Assembly (NCBI RefSeq): GCF_023517795.1
Contig: NZ_CP082928.1
Coordinates: 930,001-994,000, forward strand
Origin: Pseudomonas fulva
Lineage (GTDB): Bacteria > Pseudomonadota > Gammaproteobacteria > Pseudomonadales > Pseudomonadaceae
Direction of reading: 5' to 3'
DNA length: 64,000 nt
The notes beneath the pieces are model-generated. The model was not told the origin of the DNA. It did not search any database and was given only the letters and a program-made list of their open reading frames with translations. Every line of letters begins with the position of its first letter. Position 1 is the stretch's first letter. Made by a program: the position numbers and the translations under genes. This document shows positions 24,001-38,518 of this stretch, in pieces.

Positions 24001-24109
24001 TTTATTGTTCCGTCCCTTGCTGAGTTCGACCAGCAAGCCCTGATGTGCGCGTCTCCTTGGCAACATCAGAGCCCGTCCAACCCACGTGAGCGGGTGAACG
24101 AGCGACAGA

Positions 24110-24967
24110 TCAACGACGTGGCAGGTATTGCATTGGATCTACTGGCTTACCCTGGCGGCGAATTTCGAAGTGAAGCTTCACCCGGTCAGTTCCCGTGGAA
24201 CCCATCTCGGCAATCTGTTGCCCGACCTTGACCTGCTGCCCCTCACGTACCAATAGCCTGCGGTTGTGGCCGTAGGCACTCACGTAGGTATCGCTGTGCT
24301 TGATGATCACCAATTCGCCGTAGCCCCGTAACCCACTCCCGGCGTAGACAACGGATCCACCAGACGCAGCAAGGACAGGCTGTCCCAATTCACCTGCTAT
24401 ATCAATGCCTTTATTCAAACTACCGTTTGAGGAAAAACGGCCGATAATCGCACCACTTGCCGGCCATGCCCAGCCTGTCGCGGAACGCTGAACAGGGGCT
24501 ACGGGCGTGGTGGCAGGCGTCACCACGACCGGTGTCGACGGACGGGTGGTGGTTTGTGCCGGAGGTGCCTGTACCGGCGTCGAGGGCCGGCTGGGCGTGG
24601 TCACTATCGGCGTCGAAACGCTGGGTGCGGAGGCCGTCACCGGCCTGCTCGTGCTACCCGAGCCGAAACGAATCACCTGGCCGACGCGGATCAGGTAGGG
24701 CGGCGCGATGGCGTTGTGGGCAGCCAGCGCTTTCCAGTCCCAGCCGTAACGAAAGGCGATCGAGTAAAGTGTGTCCCCACGTTGCACGCGGTACTGGCCG
24801 GAGGTCACCGGTTGACGCTGTGACGCCGCGTTGTTGCGATCGACCACCTGCACACCGCCTGATGGCGAGCTGGCGCAGCCGGTCAGCAATGCGCCCATGG
24901 CCATCAACACCAGCAGGTTGCGCAGCATGCCCGAGGAACGGTGTCCTTGCTTGGCTGTGGAACTCAC
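24110..24967 (-). CDS. nlpD: Murein hydrolase activator / M23-LytM lipoprotein
   Basis: 285 residues. A lipoprotein signal ends at LLTGC (Cys31). A LysM domain (about 59-100: [20 protein letters not shown]) is followed by a Thr/Pro-rich linker (110-160). The C-terminal LytM domain (about 165-283) is degenerate: NKGID has Asn where active enzymes have His, and KLHFEIR lacks the first His of HxH. This marks it as an amidase activator, not a hydrolase. GTG 24967 has GGGAGA upstream; ATG 24928 would leave a poor ribosome-binding site. The rpoS promoter region lies inside the gene. It is downstream of the DUF368 gene by 52 bases. Confidence 0.92.
   Translation of the reverse strand: MSSTAKQGHRSSGMLRNLLVLMAMGALLTGCASSPSGGVQVVDRNNAASQRQPVTSGQYRVQRGDTLYSIAFRYGWDWKALAAHNAIAPPYLIRVGQVIRFGSGSTSRPVTASAPSVSTPIVTTPSRPSTPVQAPPAQTTTRPSTPVVVTPATTPVAPVQRSATGWAWPASGAIIGRFSSNGSLNKGIDIAGELGQPVLAASGGSVVYAGSGLRGYGELVIIKHSDTYVSAYGHNRRLLVREGQQVKVGQQIAEMGSTGTDRVKLHFEIRRQGKPVDPMQYLPRR
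24416..24429. promoter_or_regulatory. PsrA-type box in nlpD, in the rpoS promoter region
   Basis: CAAAC TACC GTTTG is an exact match to (G/C)AAAC-N4-GTTT(G/C). It lies 416-429 bases upstream of the rpoS ATG. In P. aeruginosa the rpoS transcript is reported to start about 373 bases upstream and PsrA binds at about -59 to -35, which coincides with this position. A TTGAAT -35-like hexamer follows on the minus strand. Confidence 0.6.
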
Positions 24968-25019
24968 CCCAATCTCCCTTGCAAACGGCCCCGAGCGACC
25001 GGTAACGAACGCCGAAACG

Positions 25020-25949
25020 TCACACCTCTTCAACCTGGCGGCGGCGCGCCAGCCATTCAACACCCAGCACCAGCGCGATGGCACACAGGCTCAGCACGAT
25101 GGCCAGCAACAGTTGCGCATCCTCGCCGCTGACGTCGGCAAACTGCCATGGCAATAGATTGACCTGCTCGAGTGGAAACGATTCACCATGCCGATTGGTT
25201 TGCCAGGTCAGGGTCTGCTTCCAGGGCCAGACCTTGACCAGGGAACCGAGCATCAGCCCGGCCAGAAAAGCCATGGTCAGGTCACGCATGTTGGCGAGCA
25301 GCCAGCTCAGCGCCTTCGAGAAGGTCAGCAGCCCCAGCACGCAGCCCGCACAGAACACCGCGAGCACGGCCACATCGAAATTCTTCACGGCCCCCAGTAC
25401 CACGGGATACAGGCCCAGCAATACGAGGATGAAGCTGCCCGAGATGCCCGGCAGGATCATCGCACTGATGGCGATGGCGCCAGCGAAGAACAGCATCAGC
25501 GGGTCGGCCGACAATTGCATGGGCACCGCCAGGGTGATCCACAAGGCGAATGCCAGGCCGACCGCGAAGCCGACCAGGCGGTTGCTGCGCCAGGCCTGCA
25601 CCTCGCGCCCCACCAGGTAGACGGACACCAGCACCAGCCCGAAGAAGAATGCCCACAACGGCACCGGGTGCTCGTTCATCAGGTAGCTGATGGCCCGGGC
25701 CAGGGTGAAGATGCTGCTGAGGATGCCCAGCAGGACCACCAGCAGAAAGCTGGCATTGCACGCCTGCCACGCCGCGCCGATGCGCCCGCGCGCCACCAGC
25801 ATCAAGGCCTGGGGCATGGCGGCGAAGGAAGCGAGAAGCTTGTCGTATATACCGGTGATCAGGGCAACGGTGCCGCCGGAGAAACCAGGCACCACGTCGA
25901 CCGCGCCCATGGCCATTCCTTTGGTATAGAGCAACAAGGTTTTCTTCAT
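25020..25949 (-). CDS. DUF368 membrane protein (undecaprenyl-phosphate translocase type)
   Basis: 309 residues with about eight to nine hydrophobic segments. Two related motifs face each other across the sequence: GMAMGAVDVVPGFSGGTVAL at 11-30 and AISAMILPGISGSFILVLLG in the second half. This internal repeat with P-G-x-S-G is the DUF368 signature. A DUF368 protein (PopT) has been described as an undecaprenyl-phosphate translocase that returns the lipid carrier to the cytoplasmic face. It sits between pcm and nlpD on the same strand, in a cell-envelope context that fits. The role of this particular protein is inferred. Confidence 0.85.
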   Translation of the reverse strand: MKKTLLLYTKGMAMGAVDVVPGFSGGTVALITGIYDKLLASFAAMPQALMLVARGRIGAAWQACNASFLLVVLLGILSSIFTLARAISYLMNEHPVPLWAFFFGLVLVSVYLVGREVQAWRSNRLVGFAVGLAFALWITLAVPMQLSADPLMLFFAGAIAISAMILPGISGSFILVLLGLYPVVLGAVKNFDVAVLAVFCAGCVLGLLTFSKALSWLLANMRDLTMAFLAGLMLGSLVKVWPWKQTLTWQTNRHGESFPLEQVNLLPWQFADVSGEDAQLLLAIVLSLCAIALVLGVEWLARRRQVEEV

Positions 25950-25971
25950 GCATCCTTCCGTTCGATTCGAA

Positions 25972-26640
25972 TCAGGCCAGTGGGCCGTTAAGCAGGGGCA
26001 CGAACCGTACCGCGTCGAGTACGTGCCGGGAGAAACCCTGTTCCTCGCGAATGATCAATAACAATTGCTGAACGTCGCCTGAACCAACGGGAATCACCAG
26101 GCGACCGCCGGGAGCCAGCTGGTCGAGCAGCGCCTGGGGCACTTCCGAGGCCGCGGCGGTCACGATGATGCCGTTGTAAGGCGCCAGTGCCGGCCAGCCT
26201 TCCCAGCCATCGCCCCAGCGAAAGACCACGTTGCGCAGGCTGAGTTTGACCAATCGTTCCTTCGCCCGTTCCTGCAGCCCCTGAATGCGCTCGACGGTGA
26301 ACACCCGCTCGACCAGTTGCGCCAGGATCGCCGTCTGGTAGCCGGAGCCGGTACCGATCTCCAGCACCTTGTCCAGCGGGCCGGCGGCGAGCAGCAACTC
26401 GCTCATGCGAGCCACCATGTAGGGCTGCGAAATGGTCTGGTTGTGGCCGATCGGCAGCGCCGTGTCTTCATAGGCGCGGTGGGCCAGGGCCTCGTCGACG
26501 AACAGATGACGCGGCGTACGCCTGATCACCTCGAGCACGCCCGCGTTGGACAGCCCTTCATCGTAAAGTCGCTGGATCAGGCGCTCGCGGGTGCGTTGCG
26601 AGGTCATGCCAATCCCGTGGCGGTCATGCTCCCGATTCAT
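25972..26640 (-). CDS. pcm: Protein-L-isoaspartate O-methyltransferase
   Basis: 222 residues. The SAM-binding core [18 protein letters not shown] and the substrate-side [15 protein letters not shown] are typical. It methylates L-isoaspartyl residues, starting repair of aged proteins, mostly in stationary phase. ATG 26640 overlaps the surE stop codon (ATGA) and has GGAGGGG eight bases upstream, so I use it. ATG 26607 ([13 protein letters not shown]) gives 211 residues, the length annotated in P. aeruginosa, and is a fair alternative. It is translationally coupled with surE and transcribed with the stress genes toward rpoS. Confidence 0.95.
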   Translation of the reverse strand: MNREHDRHGIGMTSQRTRERLIQRLYDEGLSNAGVLEVIRRTPRHLFVDEALAHRAYEDTALPIGHNQTISQPYMVARMSELLLAAGPLDKVLEIGTGSGYQTAILAQLVERVFTVERIQGLQERAKERLVKLSLRNVVFRWGDGWEGWPALAPYNGIIVTAAASEVPQALLDQLAPGGRLVIPVGSGDVQQLLLIIREEQGFSRHVLDAVRFVPLLNGPLA

Positions 26641-27389
26641 GTCATCAACCCCTCCAGCCAGGGTCTGAGGCGATTGAGTCCATCCTGATAGGTGCGGTCG
26701 AGCTGCAGCGGGGTGACCGACACGTAACCCTGCATCACGGCGTGGAAGTCGGTGCCCTCGGCACCATCCTCGACATCCCCGGCGGCGGCGATCCAGTAGC
26801 CGGCCTTGCCCCGCGGGTTGACGTCCCTGACCGGCGCGGCGGCGCGAGCCCGATGGCCCAGACGGGTCAGCTGCACGCCCCGGATACGATCGAGCGGCAG
26901 GTTCGGTACGTTGACGTTGAGCACCGTGCGCGGCGGCAGGTCGAGCTGCTCGTGGGCCGCGACCAGCCGGCGGGCGAAATGGGCTGCCGTGGGCAGGTTC
27001 TCGGCCGAACGGGAGGCCAGCGAAAAGGCGAACGCCGGCCGGGCCAGAAAGCGGCCTTCCAGGGCGGCGCCGACGGTACCGGAATACAGCACGTCGTCCC
27101 CCAGATTGGGGCCCATGTTGATGCCGGACACGACTAGGTCCGGCATGTCGGGCAGCAGGCCGTTGATGCCCAGGTGCACGCAGTCGGTGGGCGTGCCATT
27201 GAGGCTGATGTAACCATTGGCCTGCGTGCAGGGATGCAGTGGGCGATCCAGGGTCAGCGCGCTGCTGGCGCCGCTGCGGTCGCCATCGGGAGCGATCACC
27301 GTGCAGTCGGCGTAATCGGCCAGCGCAGCGTGCAACGCGGCGAGGCCCGGTGCGGCCACGCCGTCATCGTTAGAAATCAGAATACGCAT
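26637..27389 (-). CDS. surE: 5'/3'-nucleotidase SurE
   Basis: 250 residues. The metal-binding residues lie in ISNDDG (Asp8, Asp9), [10 protein letters not shown] and [23 protein letters not shown], all intact. SurE dephosphorylates nucleoside 5'- and 3'-monophosphates and is linked to stationary-phase survival. The ATG overlaps the end of truD by 13 bases and its stop overlaps the pcm start (ATGA). The genes truD, surE and pcm are therefore tightly coupled. The frame is open to 27455, but only the ATG at 27389 gives the family N-terminus [10 protein letters not shown]. Confidence 0.96.
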   Translation of the reverse strand: MRILISNDDGVAAPGLAALHAALADYADCTVIAPDGDRSGASSALTLDRPLHPCTQANGYISLNGTPTDCVHLGINGLLPDMPDLVVSGINMGPNLGDDVLYSGTVGAALEGRFLARPAFAFSLASRSAENLPTAAHFARRLVAAHEQLDLPPRTVLNVNVPNLPLDRIRGVQLTRLGHRARAAAPVRDVNPRGKAGYWIAAAGDVEDGAEGTDFHAVMQGYVSVTPLQLDRTYQDGLNRLRPWLEGLMT

Positions 27390-28435
27390 GGGTTGTCCGT
27401 CTGCCCTGCCGGCAAAAGCTCGACGATTTCGCGCACCAGAGCGGTGGCGAAACATCCAGCCGGCAGGACGAATTCCAGTTGCAGAATGTCAGGCTCGGGA
27501 TAATGCCACGTCAAACCGCTAATGGGGAGGCGCAGGATACGCCGTTCGTGCGCCATGTCCGCTTGTGCGAGCCAGCCTGTCAGCTGCGCCTCGGAGCTGG
27601 CGACGCGCCGCTCGAGATCGCCGGTGGCGCCCTGGGCAGGCGAAGTACCCTCGCCCCACAGCGGCCCGGTGGGATGCAGGTCCAGTTCAGCCAGGCGAGG
27701 ATCCAGGCATTCGGCCGCGCCGGCCGCGAAAAAGCTGCGGCTGTCGGTGAATGCCAGCAGGTCGCCCGGCAGCGCCTGGTTCCAGGTGCCAGCTGCCACG
27801 CGCTCGGCCAGTACCCGGTTGAACACCAGGCTGCGCGCCGCCGACAGCACCCGCGAACGCACGTTGCGCTTGTCCGGCAATTCGCTGCGCTCGGCGAAGT
27901 GCCGGGCGTGGGCCACGTTGCCGCCCTCGTACCCGAAGCGCTGGGCACCGTAGTAATTGGGAATGCCCTGCTCGCGAATAACCTGCAGGCGCTGATCGAG
28001 CGCGGCCCGGTCGGCCTGCAGCCCGGTCAGGCGCAGGGTGAAACCGTTGGCGGCATGGGCACCACGCTGCAGTTTGCGGGTATGGCGCACCTGCCTGAGG
28101 ATGGCCAGGGTGTCGTCCTGCGCCGCCGTCAGGTCGGGATCCAGCTTGCCGGGCAGATGGAGGCTGAACCACTGTCGGGTCAGCGCCTGCTTGTCCTTCA
28201 GGCCGGCGTAACTGATCATCCGCACGGGCACACCTGCGGCGCGCGCCAGGCGACGTGCAGCATCCTCGGTGTTCAGCCCGCGTTTTTCGACCCACAGCCA
28301 CAGGTGCTCACCGGCCCCGGACAGCTCGATGTCCAGCACTTCGTCGACTTGAAAATCTTCGGCCGTCGCCTTGAGCACGGCCTGCCCGCAGGGTTCGCCA
28401 TGGGCCCGTGGGCCGAGCAGTTCCGGTTCGGTCAT
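27377..28435 (-). CDS. truD: tRNA pseudouridine(13) synthase TruD
   Basis: 352 residues. The catalytic aspartate lies in [15 protein letters not shown] (GxKDK). The TruD-specific insertion domain includes [20 protein letters not shown]. It converts U13 of tRNA-Glu to pseudouridine. ATG 28435 overlaps the ispF stop codon (ATGA). The frame remains open through ispF and into the region before dps, but this is a high-GC artefact. The gene's 3' end overlaps surE by 13 bases, so it belongs to the ispF-truD-surE-pcm unit. Confidence 0.96.
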   Translation of the reverse strand: MTEPELLGPRAHGEPCGQAVLKATAEDFQVDEVLDIELSGAGEHLWLWVEKRGLNTEDAARRLARAAGVPVRMISYAGLKDKQALTRQWFSLHLPGKLDPDLTAAQDDTLAILRQVRHTRKLQRGAHAANGFTLRLTGLQADRAALDQRLQVIREQGIPNYYGAQRFGYEGGNVAHARHFAERSELPDKRNVRSRVLSAARSLVFNRVLAERVAAGTWNQALPGDLLAFTDSRSFFAAGAAECLDPRLAELDLHPTGPLWGEGTSPAQGATGDLERRVASSEAQLTGWLAQADMAHERRILRLPISGLTWHYPEPDILQLEFVLPAGCFATALVREIVELLPAGQTDNPCVF

Positions 28436-28905
28436 GCGCTGACCAGCAAGGCCACGGCGTGCACGGCAATGCCTTCCTCGCGCCCCACAAACCCCAGCTT
28501 TTCGGTGGTGGTGGCCTTGACGTTGACCTGATCGAGCGCGACCTGCAGGTCTTCGGCGATCAGCGCGCGCATGGTCTCGATATGGGGGGCCATCTTCGGC
28601 GCCTGGGCCTCGATAGTGGCGTCGACGTTGCCGACCTTCCAGCCCTTGGCGTGCACCAGGCCGAGCACATGGCGCAGCAGCACACGGCTGTCGGCACCCT
28701 TGAAGTTGGGATCGGTATCGGGGAAATGCTTGCCGATGTCGCCGAGCGCCACGGCGCCGAGCAAGGCGTCGCTCAGTGCGTGCAGCACCACGTCGCCATC
28801 GGAATGGGCAACCAGGCCGAACCTGTGGGGGATGCGTACGCCGCCCAGGGTGATGAAATCCCCGTCGCCGAAGCGGTGCACGTCGTAACCATGGCCAATC
28901 CGCAT
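28432..28905 (-). CDS. ispF: 2-C-methyl-D-erythritol 2,4-cyclodiphosphate synthase
   Basis: 157 residues, the usual size. The zinc ligands Asp8 and His10 are in GYDVHRF, and the third His is in the [20 protein letters not shown] block. The substrate loop [11 protein letters not shown] is near the C-terminus. IspF forms the cyclic diphosphate in the MEP isoprenoid pathway. ispD, the enzyme two steps earlier, lies at 33399-34109, and dxr at 53335-54528. ATG 28905 begins RIGHGYDVH, which fixes the start. It is the first gene of the ispF-truD-surE-pcm unit. Its promoter lies in the 256-base gap to the divergent dps gene. Confidence 0.97.
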   Translation of the reverse strand: MRIGHGYDVHRFGDGDFITLGGVRIPHRFGLVAHSDGDVVLHALSDALLGAVALGDIGKHFPDTDPNFKGADSRVLLRHVLGLVHAKGWKVGNVDATIEAQAPKMAPHIETMRALIAEDLQVALDQVNVKATTTEKLGFVGREEGIAVHAVALLVSA

Positions 28906-29161
28906 GAGCCGTTGCCCTCGCAAAAAGACCGATTCTACCCGAAAGCGCAGGGCGAGGCGGGACTTGCCGGCGATCGAAGCAGCCCGCGAACCTCGCGCAT
29001 CGCCCACCCTCGCGATCGATCGGCGAAAGTGGCTGCAACCTGCGATTAGCCGCTGCGGAGCGGATCGAGAGAGACGCCAAGACGAAAAACGTGGGAATGT
29101 TTTTGCGCTTGCAGGAGTCGACAAGAGGTAGCAACGATTTCCAGCCACCATGGAGAACATC

Positions 29162-29719
29162 ATGGCCGTAGTAAAGAAACCGGTAGTCGCTAAACCCAAG
29201 GCAAAGGCTGCACCGAAAACCGCGCCGTCGAAACTCAAGGGCGATGGCCTGAGCATCAACACCAGCGTCGACGGCAGTGCTCGCGAAAAAGTCGCCGAAG
29301 CGCTGACCAAGGCGGTGGCCGATAGCTACACCCTGTACGTGAAGACGCTGGGCGTGCACTGGAACGTGCAGGGCGCCAACTTCTATGGCCTGCACAAGCT
29401 GACCGACGAGCAGTACAACGAACTGCACCAGGCCGCTGACGAGATCGCCGAACGCATCCGCGCCCTGGGCAAGCTGGTGCCGACCGGTGGGGAAACCTTC
29501 CGCTCGCTGACCGTGATCGACAACGAGGCGCCCCACGGCACCACGCCGCAGATGATCAAGCAACTGGTGCTGGACAACGAAACCGCTGCCCGTCGCATGA
29601 GCGAGTTCGCGGAGTTGGCCGAAGAAGCTGGCGACCTGTTCAGCCACGACATGCTGGTAGCGCGTATCGGCGTGCACGAGCAGAACGCCTGGATGCTGCG
29701 TTCCAGCCTGGGCGAGTAA
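29162..29719 (+). CDS. dps: Dps-type DNA-protecting ferritin-like protein
   Basis: 185 residues. Residues 2-26 form a Lys/Ala/Pro-rich tail ([19 protein letters not shown]) likely to bind DNA. The Dps fold follows, with ferroxidase-centre residues in [20 protein letters not shown] (His) and [14 protein letters not shown] (Asp, Glu). It stores iron and protects DNA from oxidative damage. GGAG at 29152-29155 sets the start at ATG 29162, not at the upstream in-frame ATG 29150. A strong terminator follows, so it is monocistronic. It lies between ispF and fghA, a place I do not recall for P. aeruginosa. RpoS or OxyR control is plausible but no site is obvious. Confidence 0.93.
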   Translation: MAVVKKPVVAKPKAKAAPKTAPSKLKGDGLSINTSVDGSAREKVAEALTKAVADSYTLYVKTLGVHWNVQGANFYGLHKLTDEQYNELHQAADEIAERIRALGKLVPTGGETFRSLTVIDNEAPHGTTPQMIKQLVLDNETAARRMSEFAELAEEAGDLFSHDMLVARIGVHEQNAWMLRSSLGE

Positions 29720-29735
29720 TCGTTGGGCGACAAGA

Positions 29736-29771
29736 AAGGGCGCTGCGGATCTGATCCGCAGCGCCCTTTTT
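29736..29771 (+). terminator. Rho-independent terminator of dps
   Basis: AAGGGCGCTGCGGAT CTG ATCCGCAGCGCCCTT, 15-base perfect arms, then TTT. It lies 16 bases after the stop. Confidence 0.93.
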
Positions 29772-29795
29772 AATTCATCAAGCCCTATATCGCGT

Positions 29796-29860
29796 CGCGG
29801 GCATGGCCCGCTCCCGCAGAAGCCGCTCAATAACTATCTGTGGGAACGGGCGGGGTGCCG
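29796..29860. repeat. Paired REP elements (BIME-like)
   Basis: CGCGGGCATGGCCCGCTCCC (from 29796) is followed, in inverted orientation at 29838-29860, by CTGTGGGAACGGGCGGGGTG. This is the form of Pseudomonas REP pairs. It sits between the dps terminator and the end of fghA. Confidence 0.7.
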
Positions 29861-29900
29861 GTCAACGATGGCGAAATGCCTTTGCCACCGACCAGAAGCC

Positions 29901-30746
29901 TCAGCCTACCAACGCCTCGGCATGATGACGCAGGTGATCTTCGATAAAGCTGGCGATGAAGTAATAGCTGTGGTCGTACCCAGGCTGCAGGCGCAGGGTC
30001 AGCGGATGCCCTGCCGCCTTGGCCGCCGCCTCCAGCGCCTTGGGCTTGAGCTGGCCATCGAGGAAGTCGTCACGGTCACCTTGATCGACCAGGATCGGCA
30101 GTCTTTCCGCGGCCTCGGCGATCAGCAGGCTGGCATCCCATTCGCGCCAGCGCGAACGGTCTTCGCCCAGGTAGTTGCTCAAAGCCTTTTCGCCCCATGG
30201 GCAATTGACCGGATTGGCGATCGGTGAAAACGCCGAAACCGACTGATAGCGCCCCGGATTCTTCAGCGCGCAGATCAGTGCGCCATGGCCGCCCATGGAA
30301 TGACCGGCGATACCGCGCTTGCCGGAGACCGGGAAGTTGGCCTCGATCAGCGCCGGCAGTTCCTGCACCACATAGTCGTACATGCGGTAATGACGCGCCC
30401 AGGGCTCCTGGGTGGCGTTGACGTAGAAGCCGGCGCCAAGGCCGAAGTCATAGGCGCCGTTGGCGTCATCCGGCACGCCCTCGCCCCGCGGGCTGGTGTC
30501 CGGCGCGACGATGATCAACCCCAGCTCGGCGGCCATGCGCTGGGCGCCGGCCTTTTGCATGAAGTTCTCGTCGGTGCAGGTCAAACCGCTCAGCCAGTAC
30601 AGCACCGGCAATTTGGCGCCCTGCTCGGCCTGGGGCGGCAGGTAGACGGCGAACACCATGTCGCAGTTGAGACTGGAGGAACGGTGCCTGTAGCGCTTGT
30701 GCCAGCCGCCGAAGCTCTTGTTGCTGGATACGATTTCCAAAGTCAT
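29901..30746 (-). CDS. fghA: S-formylglutathione hydrolase
   Basis: 281 residues of the alpha/beta-hydrolase esterase D family. The nucleophile Ser150 is in GHSMGG (148-153). The acid is probably in [10 protein letters not shown] and the His in [11 protein letters not shown]. The [16 protein letters not shown] block is characteristic of FghA. It hydrolyses S-formylglutathione to formate and glutathione, the second step of glutathione-dependent formaldehyde detoxification. It lies 59 bases downstream of adhC on the same strand, so the pair forms an operon. Confidence 0.96.
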   Translation of the reverse strand: MTLEIVSSNKSFGGWHKRYRHRSSSLNCDMVFAVYLPPQAEQGAKLPVLYWLSGLTCTDENFMQKAGAQRMAAELGLIIVAPDTSPRGEGVPDDANGAYDFGLGAGFYVNATQEPWARHYRMYDYVVQELPALIEANFPVSGKRGIAGHSMGGHGALICALKNPGRYQSVSAFSPIANPVNCPWGEKALSNYLGEDRSRWREWDASLLIAEAAERLPILVDQGDRDDFLDGQLKPKALEAAAKAAGHPLTLRLQPGYDHSYYFIASFIEDHLRHHAEALVG

Positions 30747-30805
30747 GGCGAATCCTCACGGGCGGTGGACAGGCTGCCTTGCGACAGCGTTGTCCACCCT
30801 ACTGA

Positions 30806-32020
<1,215 letters not shown>

Positions 32021-32042
32021 CGACGATGTCGCGAGTGATGCC

Positions 32043-32930
32043 ATGAACCGCTGGGAAGGGCTGGACGAATTCGTCGCCGTGGCCGAATGCGGCCAGTTCA
32101 CGGCAGCGGCAGAACGCCTGGGACTGTCTTCGTCACAGGTGAGCCGGCAGATCGCCCGCCTCGAAGAACGCCTGCACACCCGCCTGTTCTACCGCACCAC
32201 GCGCAAGGTGGCGCTGACCGAGGCCGGCCAGACCTTCCTGCAACATTGCCAGCGTCTGCAGGACGCCCGTGAAGAAGCACTGAACGCCATTGGCGATCTG
32301 GGTAGCGAGCCCAAGGGCCTGCTGCGCATGACCTGTGCAGTGGCCTACGGCGAGCGCTTCATCGTGCCGCTGGTCACCGCGTTCATGGCGCACCACCCCA
32401 GGCTGTCGGTCGAGATCGAGCTGAGCAATCGCACCCTCGACCTGGTGCAGGACGGCTTCGATATCGCCATTCGCCTCGGCCGCCTGCAGGACTCGCGCAT
32501 GCTGGCGACCCGCCTGGCCCCACGACGCATGTACCTGTGCGCATCGGCCGACTACCTGCAGCGTTACGGACGCCCGCACAGCCTGTCGGAACTGGCTCGG
32601 CACAATTGCCTGATCGGCAGCAGCGACGTCTGGACCTTTCAGCTCGAAGGCCGTGAGGCTTCGCAGCGGGTCAATGGCAACTGGCGCTGCAACAGCGGTC
32701 AGGCCGTGCTGGACGCGGCCCTGGCCGGGCTAGGTCTGTGTCAGCTGCCGGATTACTACGTGCTCGAGCACCTGCGCAGCGGCGCCCTGGTGTCGCTGCT
32801 CGACAATCATCAACCGCCCAATACCGCGGTATGGGCGCTGTACCCCCAGCAGCGGCACCTGTCGCCCAAGGTCAGGCAATTGATCGACGCATTACGTTAC
32901 GGTCTCGCTCAGCGCGCCGAATACGCCTGA
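32043..32930 (+). CDS. gfnR: LysR-type regulator next to adhC-fghA (GfnR position)
   Basis: 295 residues. A winged helix-turn-helix (about 1-60: FTAAAERLGLSSSQVSRQIA) is followed by a LysR substrate-binding domain (about 90-290). ATG 32043 gives the family N-terminus NRWEGLDEFVAVAECGQFTA; the open frame to 31944 is not similar to LysR proteins. It is divergent from adhC-fghA. In P. aeruginosa the regulator at this place, GfnR, activates formaldehyde detoxification genes, and I assign the symbol by position and family. The inducer-binding residues are not determined. Confidence 0.85.
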   Translation: MNRWEGLDEFVAVAECGQFTAAAERLGLSSSQVSRQIARLEERLHTRLFYRTTRKVALTEAGQTFLQHCQRLQDAREEALNAIGDLGSEPKGLLRMTCAVAYGERFIVPLVTAFMAHHPRLSVEIELSNRTLDLVQDGFDIAIRLGRLQDSRMLATRLAPRRMYLCASADYLQRYGRPHSLSELARHNCLIGSSDVWTFQLEGREASQRVNGNWRCNSGQAVLDAALAGLGLCQLPDYYVLEHLRSGALVSLLDNHQPPNTAVWALYPQQRHLSPKVRQLIDALRYGLAQRAEYA

Positions 32931-33059
32931 CTGCAGGGGCTCGGTGCCTGGCGCTCATAGAATGTCACAAGCGTCGGCGAACCCTGCCTTCGAGGTTCCG
33001 TCGTAACCCATGAGGCCCCCGTTCGGGTCGATGCCAACCCCCAGCACGAGGACATGGTT

Positions 33060-33383
33060 ATGCAGGTCATGGTCAATAGCGGAAAGCACGTCGACACTTC
33101 CATGGCATTCAAGACTGACATCCGCGGTCGAGTGCGCGACAAACTGCAGCGCTACGAGGAGCACCTCACCCGGGTGGAAATTCACCTATCGGACGAGAAT
33201 GCCCTGAAGAGCGGCCCCCAGGACAAACGCTGCAAGGTCGAAGCTCGGATGAAAGGTCGCGATCCGATGTCGGTGTCCTTTGATGCCTGCGAACTGCAGC
33301 AGGCCATCGACGGCGCCATGAACAAGCTCACTGCAGTGCTGGAGCGCAACATCGGCAAGAACGCCAAGAAATGGATTCACTGA
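33060..33383 (+). CDS. HPF/RaiA-family ribosome-associated protein
   Basis: 107 residues. The sequence (VMVNSGKHVDTSMAFKTDIR, a central VEIHLSDENA and LQQAIDGAMNKLTAVLERNI) matches the short ribosome hibernation-promoting factor fold. Such proteins bind the 30S subunit and stabilise inactive ribosomes. The GAGG at 33048-33051 gives good spacing to ATG 33060; ATG 33054 would be too close. The main hpf of pseudomonads lies near rpoN, so this is a second copy, probably the conserved gene beside ispD (compare PA3632). It ends 15 bases before the converging ispD. Its specific role is unknown. Confidence 0.8.
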   Translation: MQVMVNSGKHVDTSMAFKTDIRGRVRDKLQRYEEHLTRVEIHLSDENALKSGPQDKRCKVEARMKGRDPMSVSFDACELQQAIDGAMNKLTAVLERNIGKNAKKWIH

Positions 33384-33398
33384 GCCCCTGACGGTGAC

Positions 33399-34109
33399 TC
33401 AGTGCCGGCCTCGCCAGAGGCGCTCCAGATAGTGCAGGTCTTCCGGGCGGGTGACCTTGAGGTTGTCCGCCCGGCCTTCGATCAGCCGCGGCGCCTGCCC
33501 GGCCCATTCCATGGCCGAGGCCTCGTCGGTGACCGCGACATCCGATACCAGGGCTTCGGCCAGTGCCTGGTGCAAGGCGCCGAGGCGGAACATCTGCGGC
33601 GTGTAGGCCTGCCAGATCACCGAACGATCGATGGTTTCGCGCACCCGGCCATCACTGCCCACGCGCTTGAGGGTATCGCGGGCCGGCACCGCGAGCAGCC
33701 CGCCCACGGCATCGTCGGCCAATTCGGCCAGCAGAAGATCGAGATCGGACTGCGCCAGGTTGGGCCGTGCGGCATCGTGCACCAGCACCCAGTCCTGCTC
33801 AGCGGCGCCCAGCTCGCTCAGGCGAAGCAAGGCATTGAGCACCGAGTCGGCGCGTTCGGCGCCACCGGCGGCGGTATGGATTCGCCCGTCGCGGGCGCAA
33901 TCGAGGCAGGGCCAGAACGGATCGTCCTCGGCCAGGCTGACCACCACACCGCGCAGGCCAGGGTGTTTGAGGAAACAGTTGAGGGTGTGTTCGAGAATGC
34001 TCTTGCCGGCCAGCTGCAGGTATTGCTTGGGCTTGTCGGCACGCATGCGGCTGCCGATGCCGGCGGCCGGAATCACCGCCCAGAACGACGGCAGATCAGG
34101 TATGTTCAT
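33399..34109 (-). CDS. ispD: 2-C-methyl-D-erythritol 4-phosphate cytidylyltransferase
   Basis: 236 residues. The nucleotide-binding AAGIGSRMRADKPKQYLQLA motif is near the N-terminus. HDAARP and a central GGAERADSVLNAL follow; the latter contacts CTP/MEP. It makes CDP-methylerythritol in the MEP pathway. The ATG overlaps the ftsB stop codon (ATGA), so ftsB-ispD is a coupled pair. The gene converges on the HPF-like gene, with only 15 bases between. Confidence 0.96.
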   Translation of the reverse strand: MNIPDLPSFWAVIPAAGIGSRMRADKPKQYLQLAGKSILEHTLNCFLKHPGLRGVVVSLAEDDPFWPCLDCARDGRIHTAAGGAERADSVLNALLRLSELGAAEQDWVLVHDAARPNLAQSDLDLLLAELADDAVGGLLAVPARDTLKRVGSDGRVRETIDRSVIWQAYTPQMFRLGALHQALAEALVSDVAVTDEASAMEWAGQAPRLIEGRADNLKVTRPEDLHYLERLWRGRH

Positions 34110-34384
34110 TCAGCCAACTGATAGAGGGTTTCGCCGTCCTTGACCATACCCAGCTCATGACGGGCACGCTCCTCGACGGTTTCCATGCCCTTCTTCAGCT
34201 CCATCACCTCGGCTTCGAGGATGCGGTTGCGTTCGAGCAGGCGTTCGTTTTCGCCCTGCTGATCGGCGATCTCCTGCTGCAGCTCGGTCACCTGGGCCAG
34301 GCTGCCCTCGCCCACCCACAGGCGATACTGCAGGCCTGCAAGCACGAGGATCAGAACGAGAAATAGCCAGTAGGGACTACGCAT
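34106..34384 (-). CDS. ftsB: Cell division protein FtsB
   Basis: 92 residues. One N-terminal membrane helix (PYWLFLVLILVLAGLQYRLW) is followed by a periplasmic coiled coil (about 25-75, rich in Leu/Glu: VTELQQEIADQQGENERLLE). FtsB joins FtsL and FtsQ in the divisome. ATG 34384 starts RSPYWLFLVL and fits the family size; the extension to 34429 is not needed. It is coupled to ispD by an ATGA overlap and follows eno by 156 bases. Confidence 0.95.
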   Translation of the reverse strand: MRSPYWLFLVLILVLAGLQYRLWVGEGSLAQVTELQQEIADQQGENERLLERNRILEAEVMELKKGMETVEERARHELGMVKDGETLYQLAE

Positions 34385-34466
34385 GGCAGGTGAGGCACTC
34401 GGGTAGGAAAGGGTCGCGGCGGCGGACATCCGTGGATTCTCCCTGCGTCATCGGTATCCGGCAAGG

Positions 34467-34531
34467 CCGCCAGTGAACCTGGCGGTGCTCCAGGAGAGCC
34501 GCGCGGCAGGCGATGTTCACCTGCGCCGCGC
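34467..34531 (-). terminator. Two hairpins between eno and ftsB
   Basis: CCGCCAG TGAAC CTGGCGG (34467-34485) and GCGCGGC-rich arms at 34501-34531. There is no good T-run; read-through from eno into ftsB is possible. Confidence 0.4.
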
Positions 34532-34540
34532 GAACCCGTC

Positions 34541-38518
<3,978 letters not shown>

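Noticed and set aside
27377..29830. 817-codon frame fusing truD, ispF region and the dps antisense
   Set aside because: Only 27377-28435 is real (TruD). The rest is stop-free by GC bias and overlaps ispF and dps.
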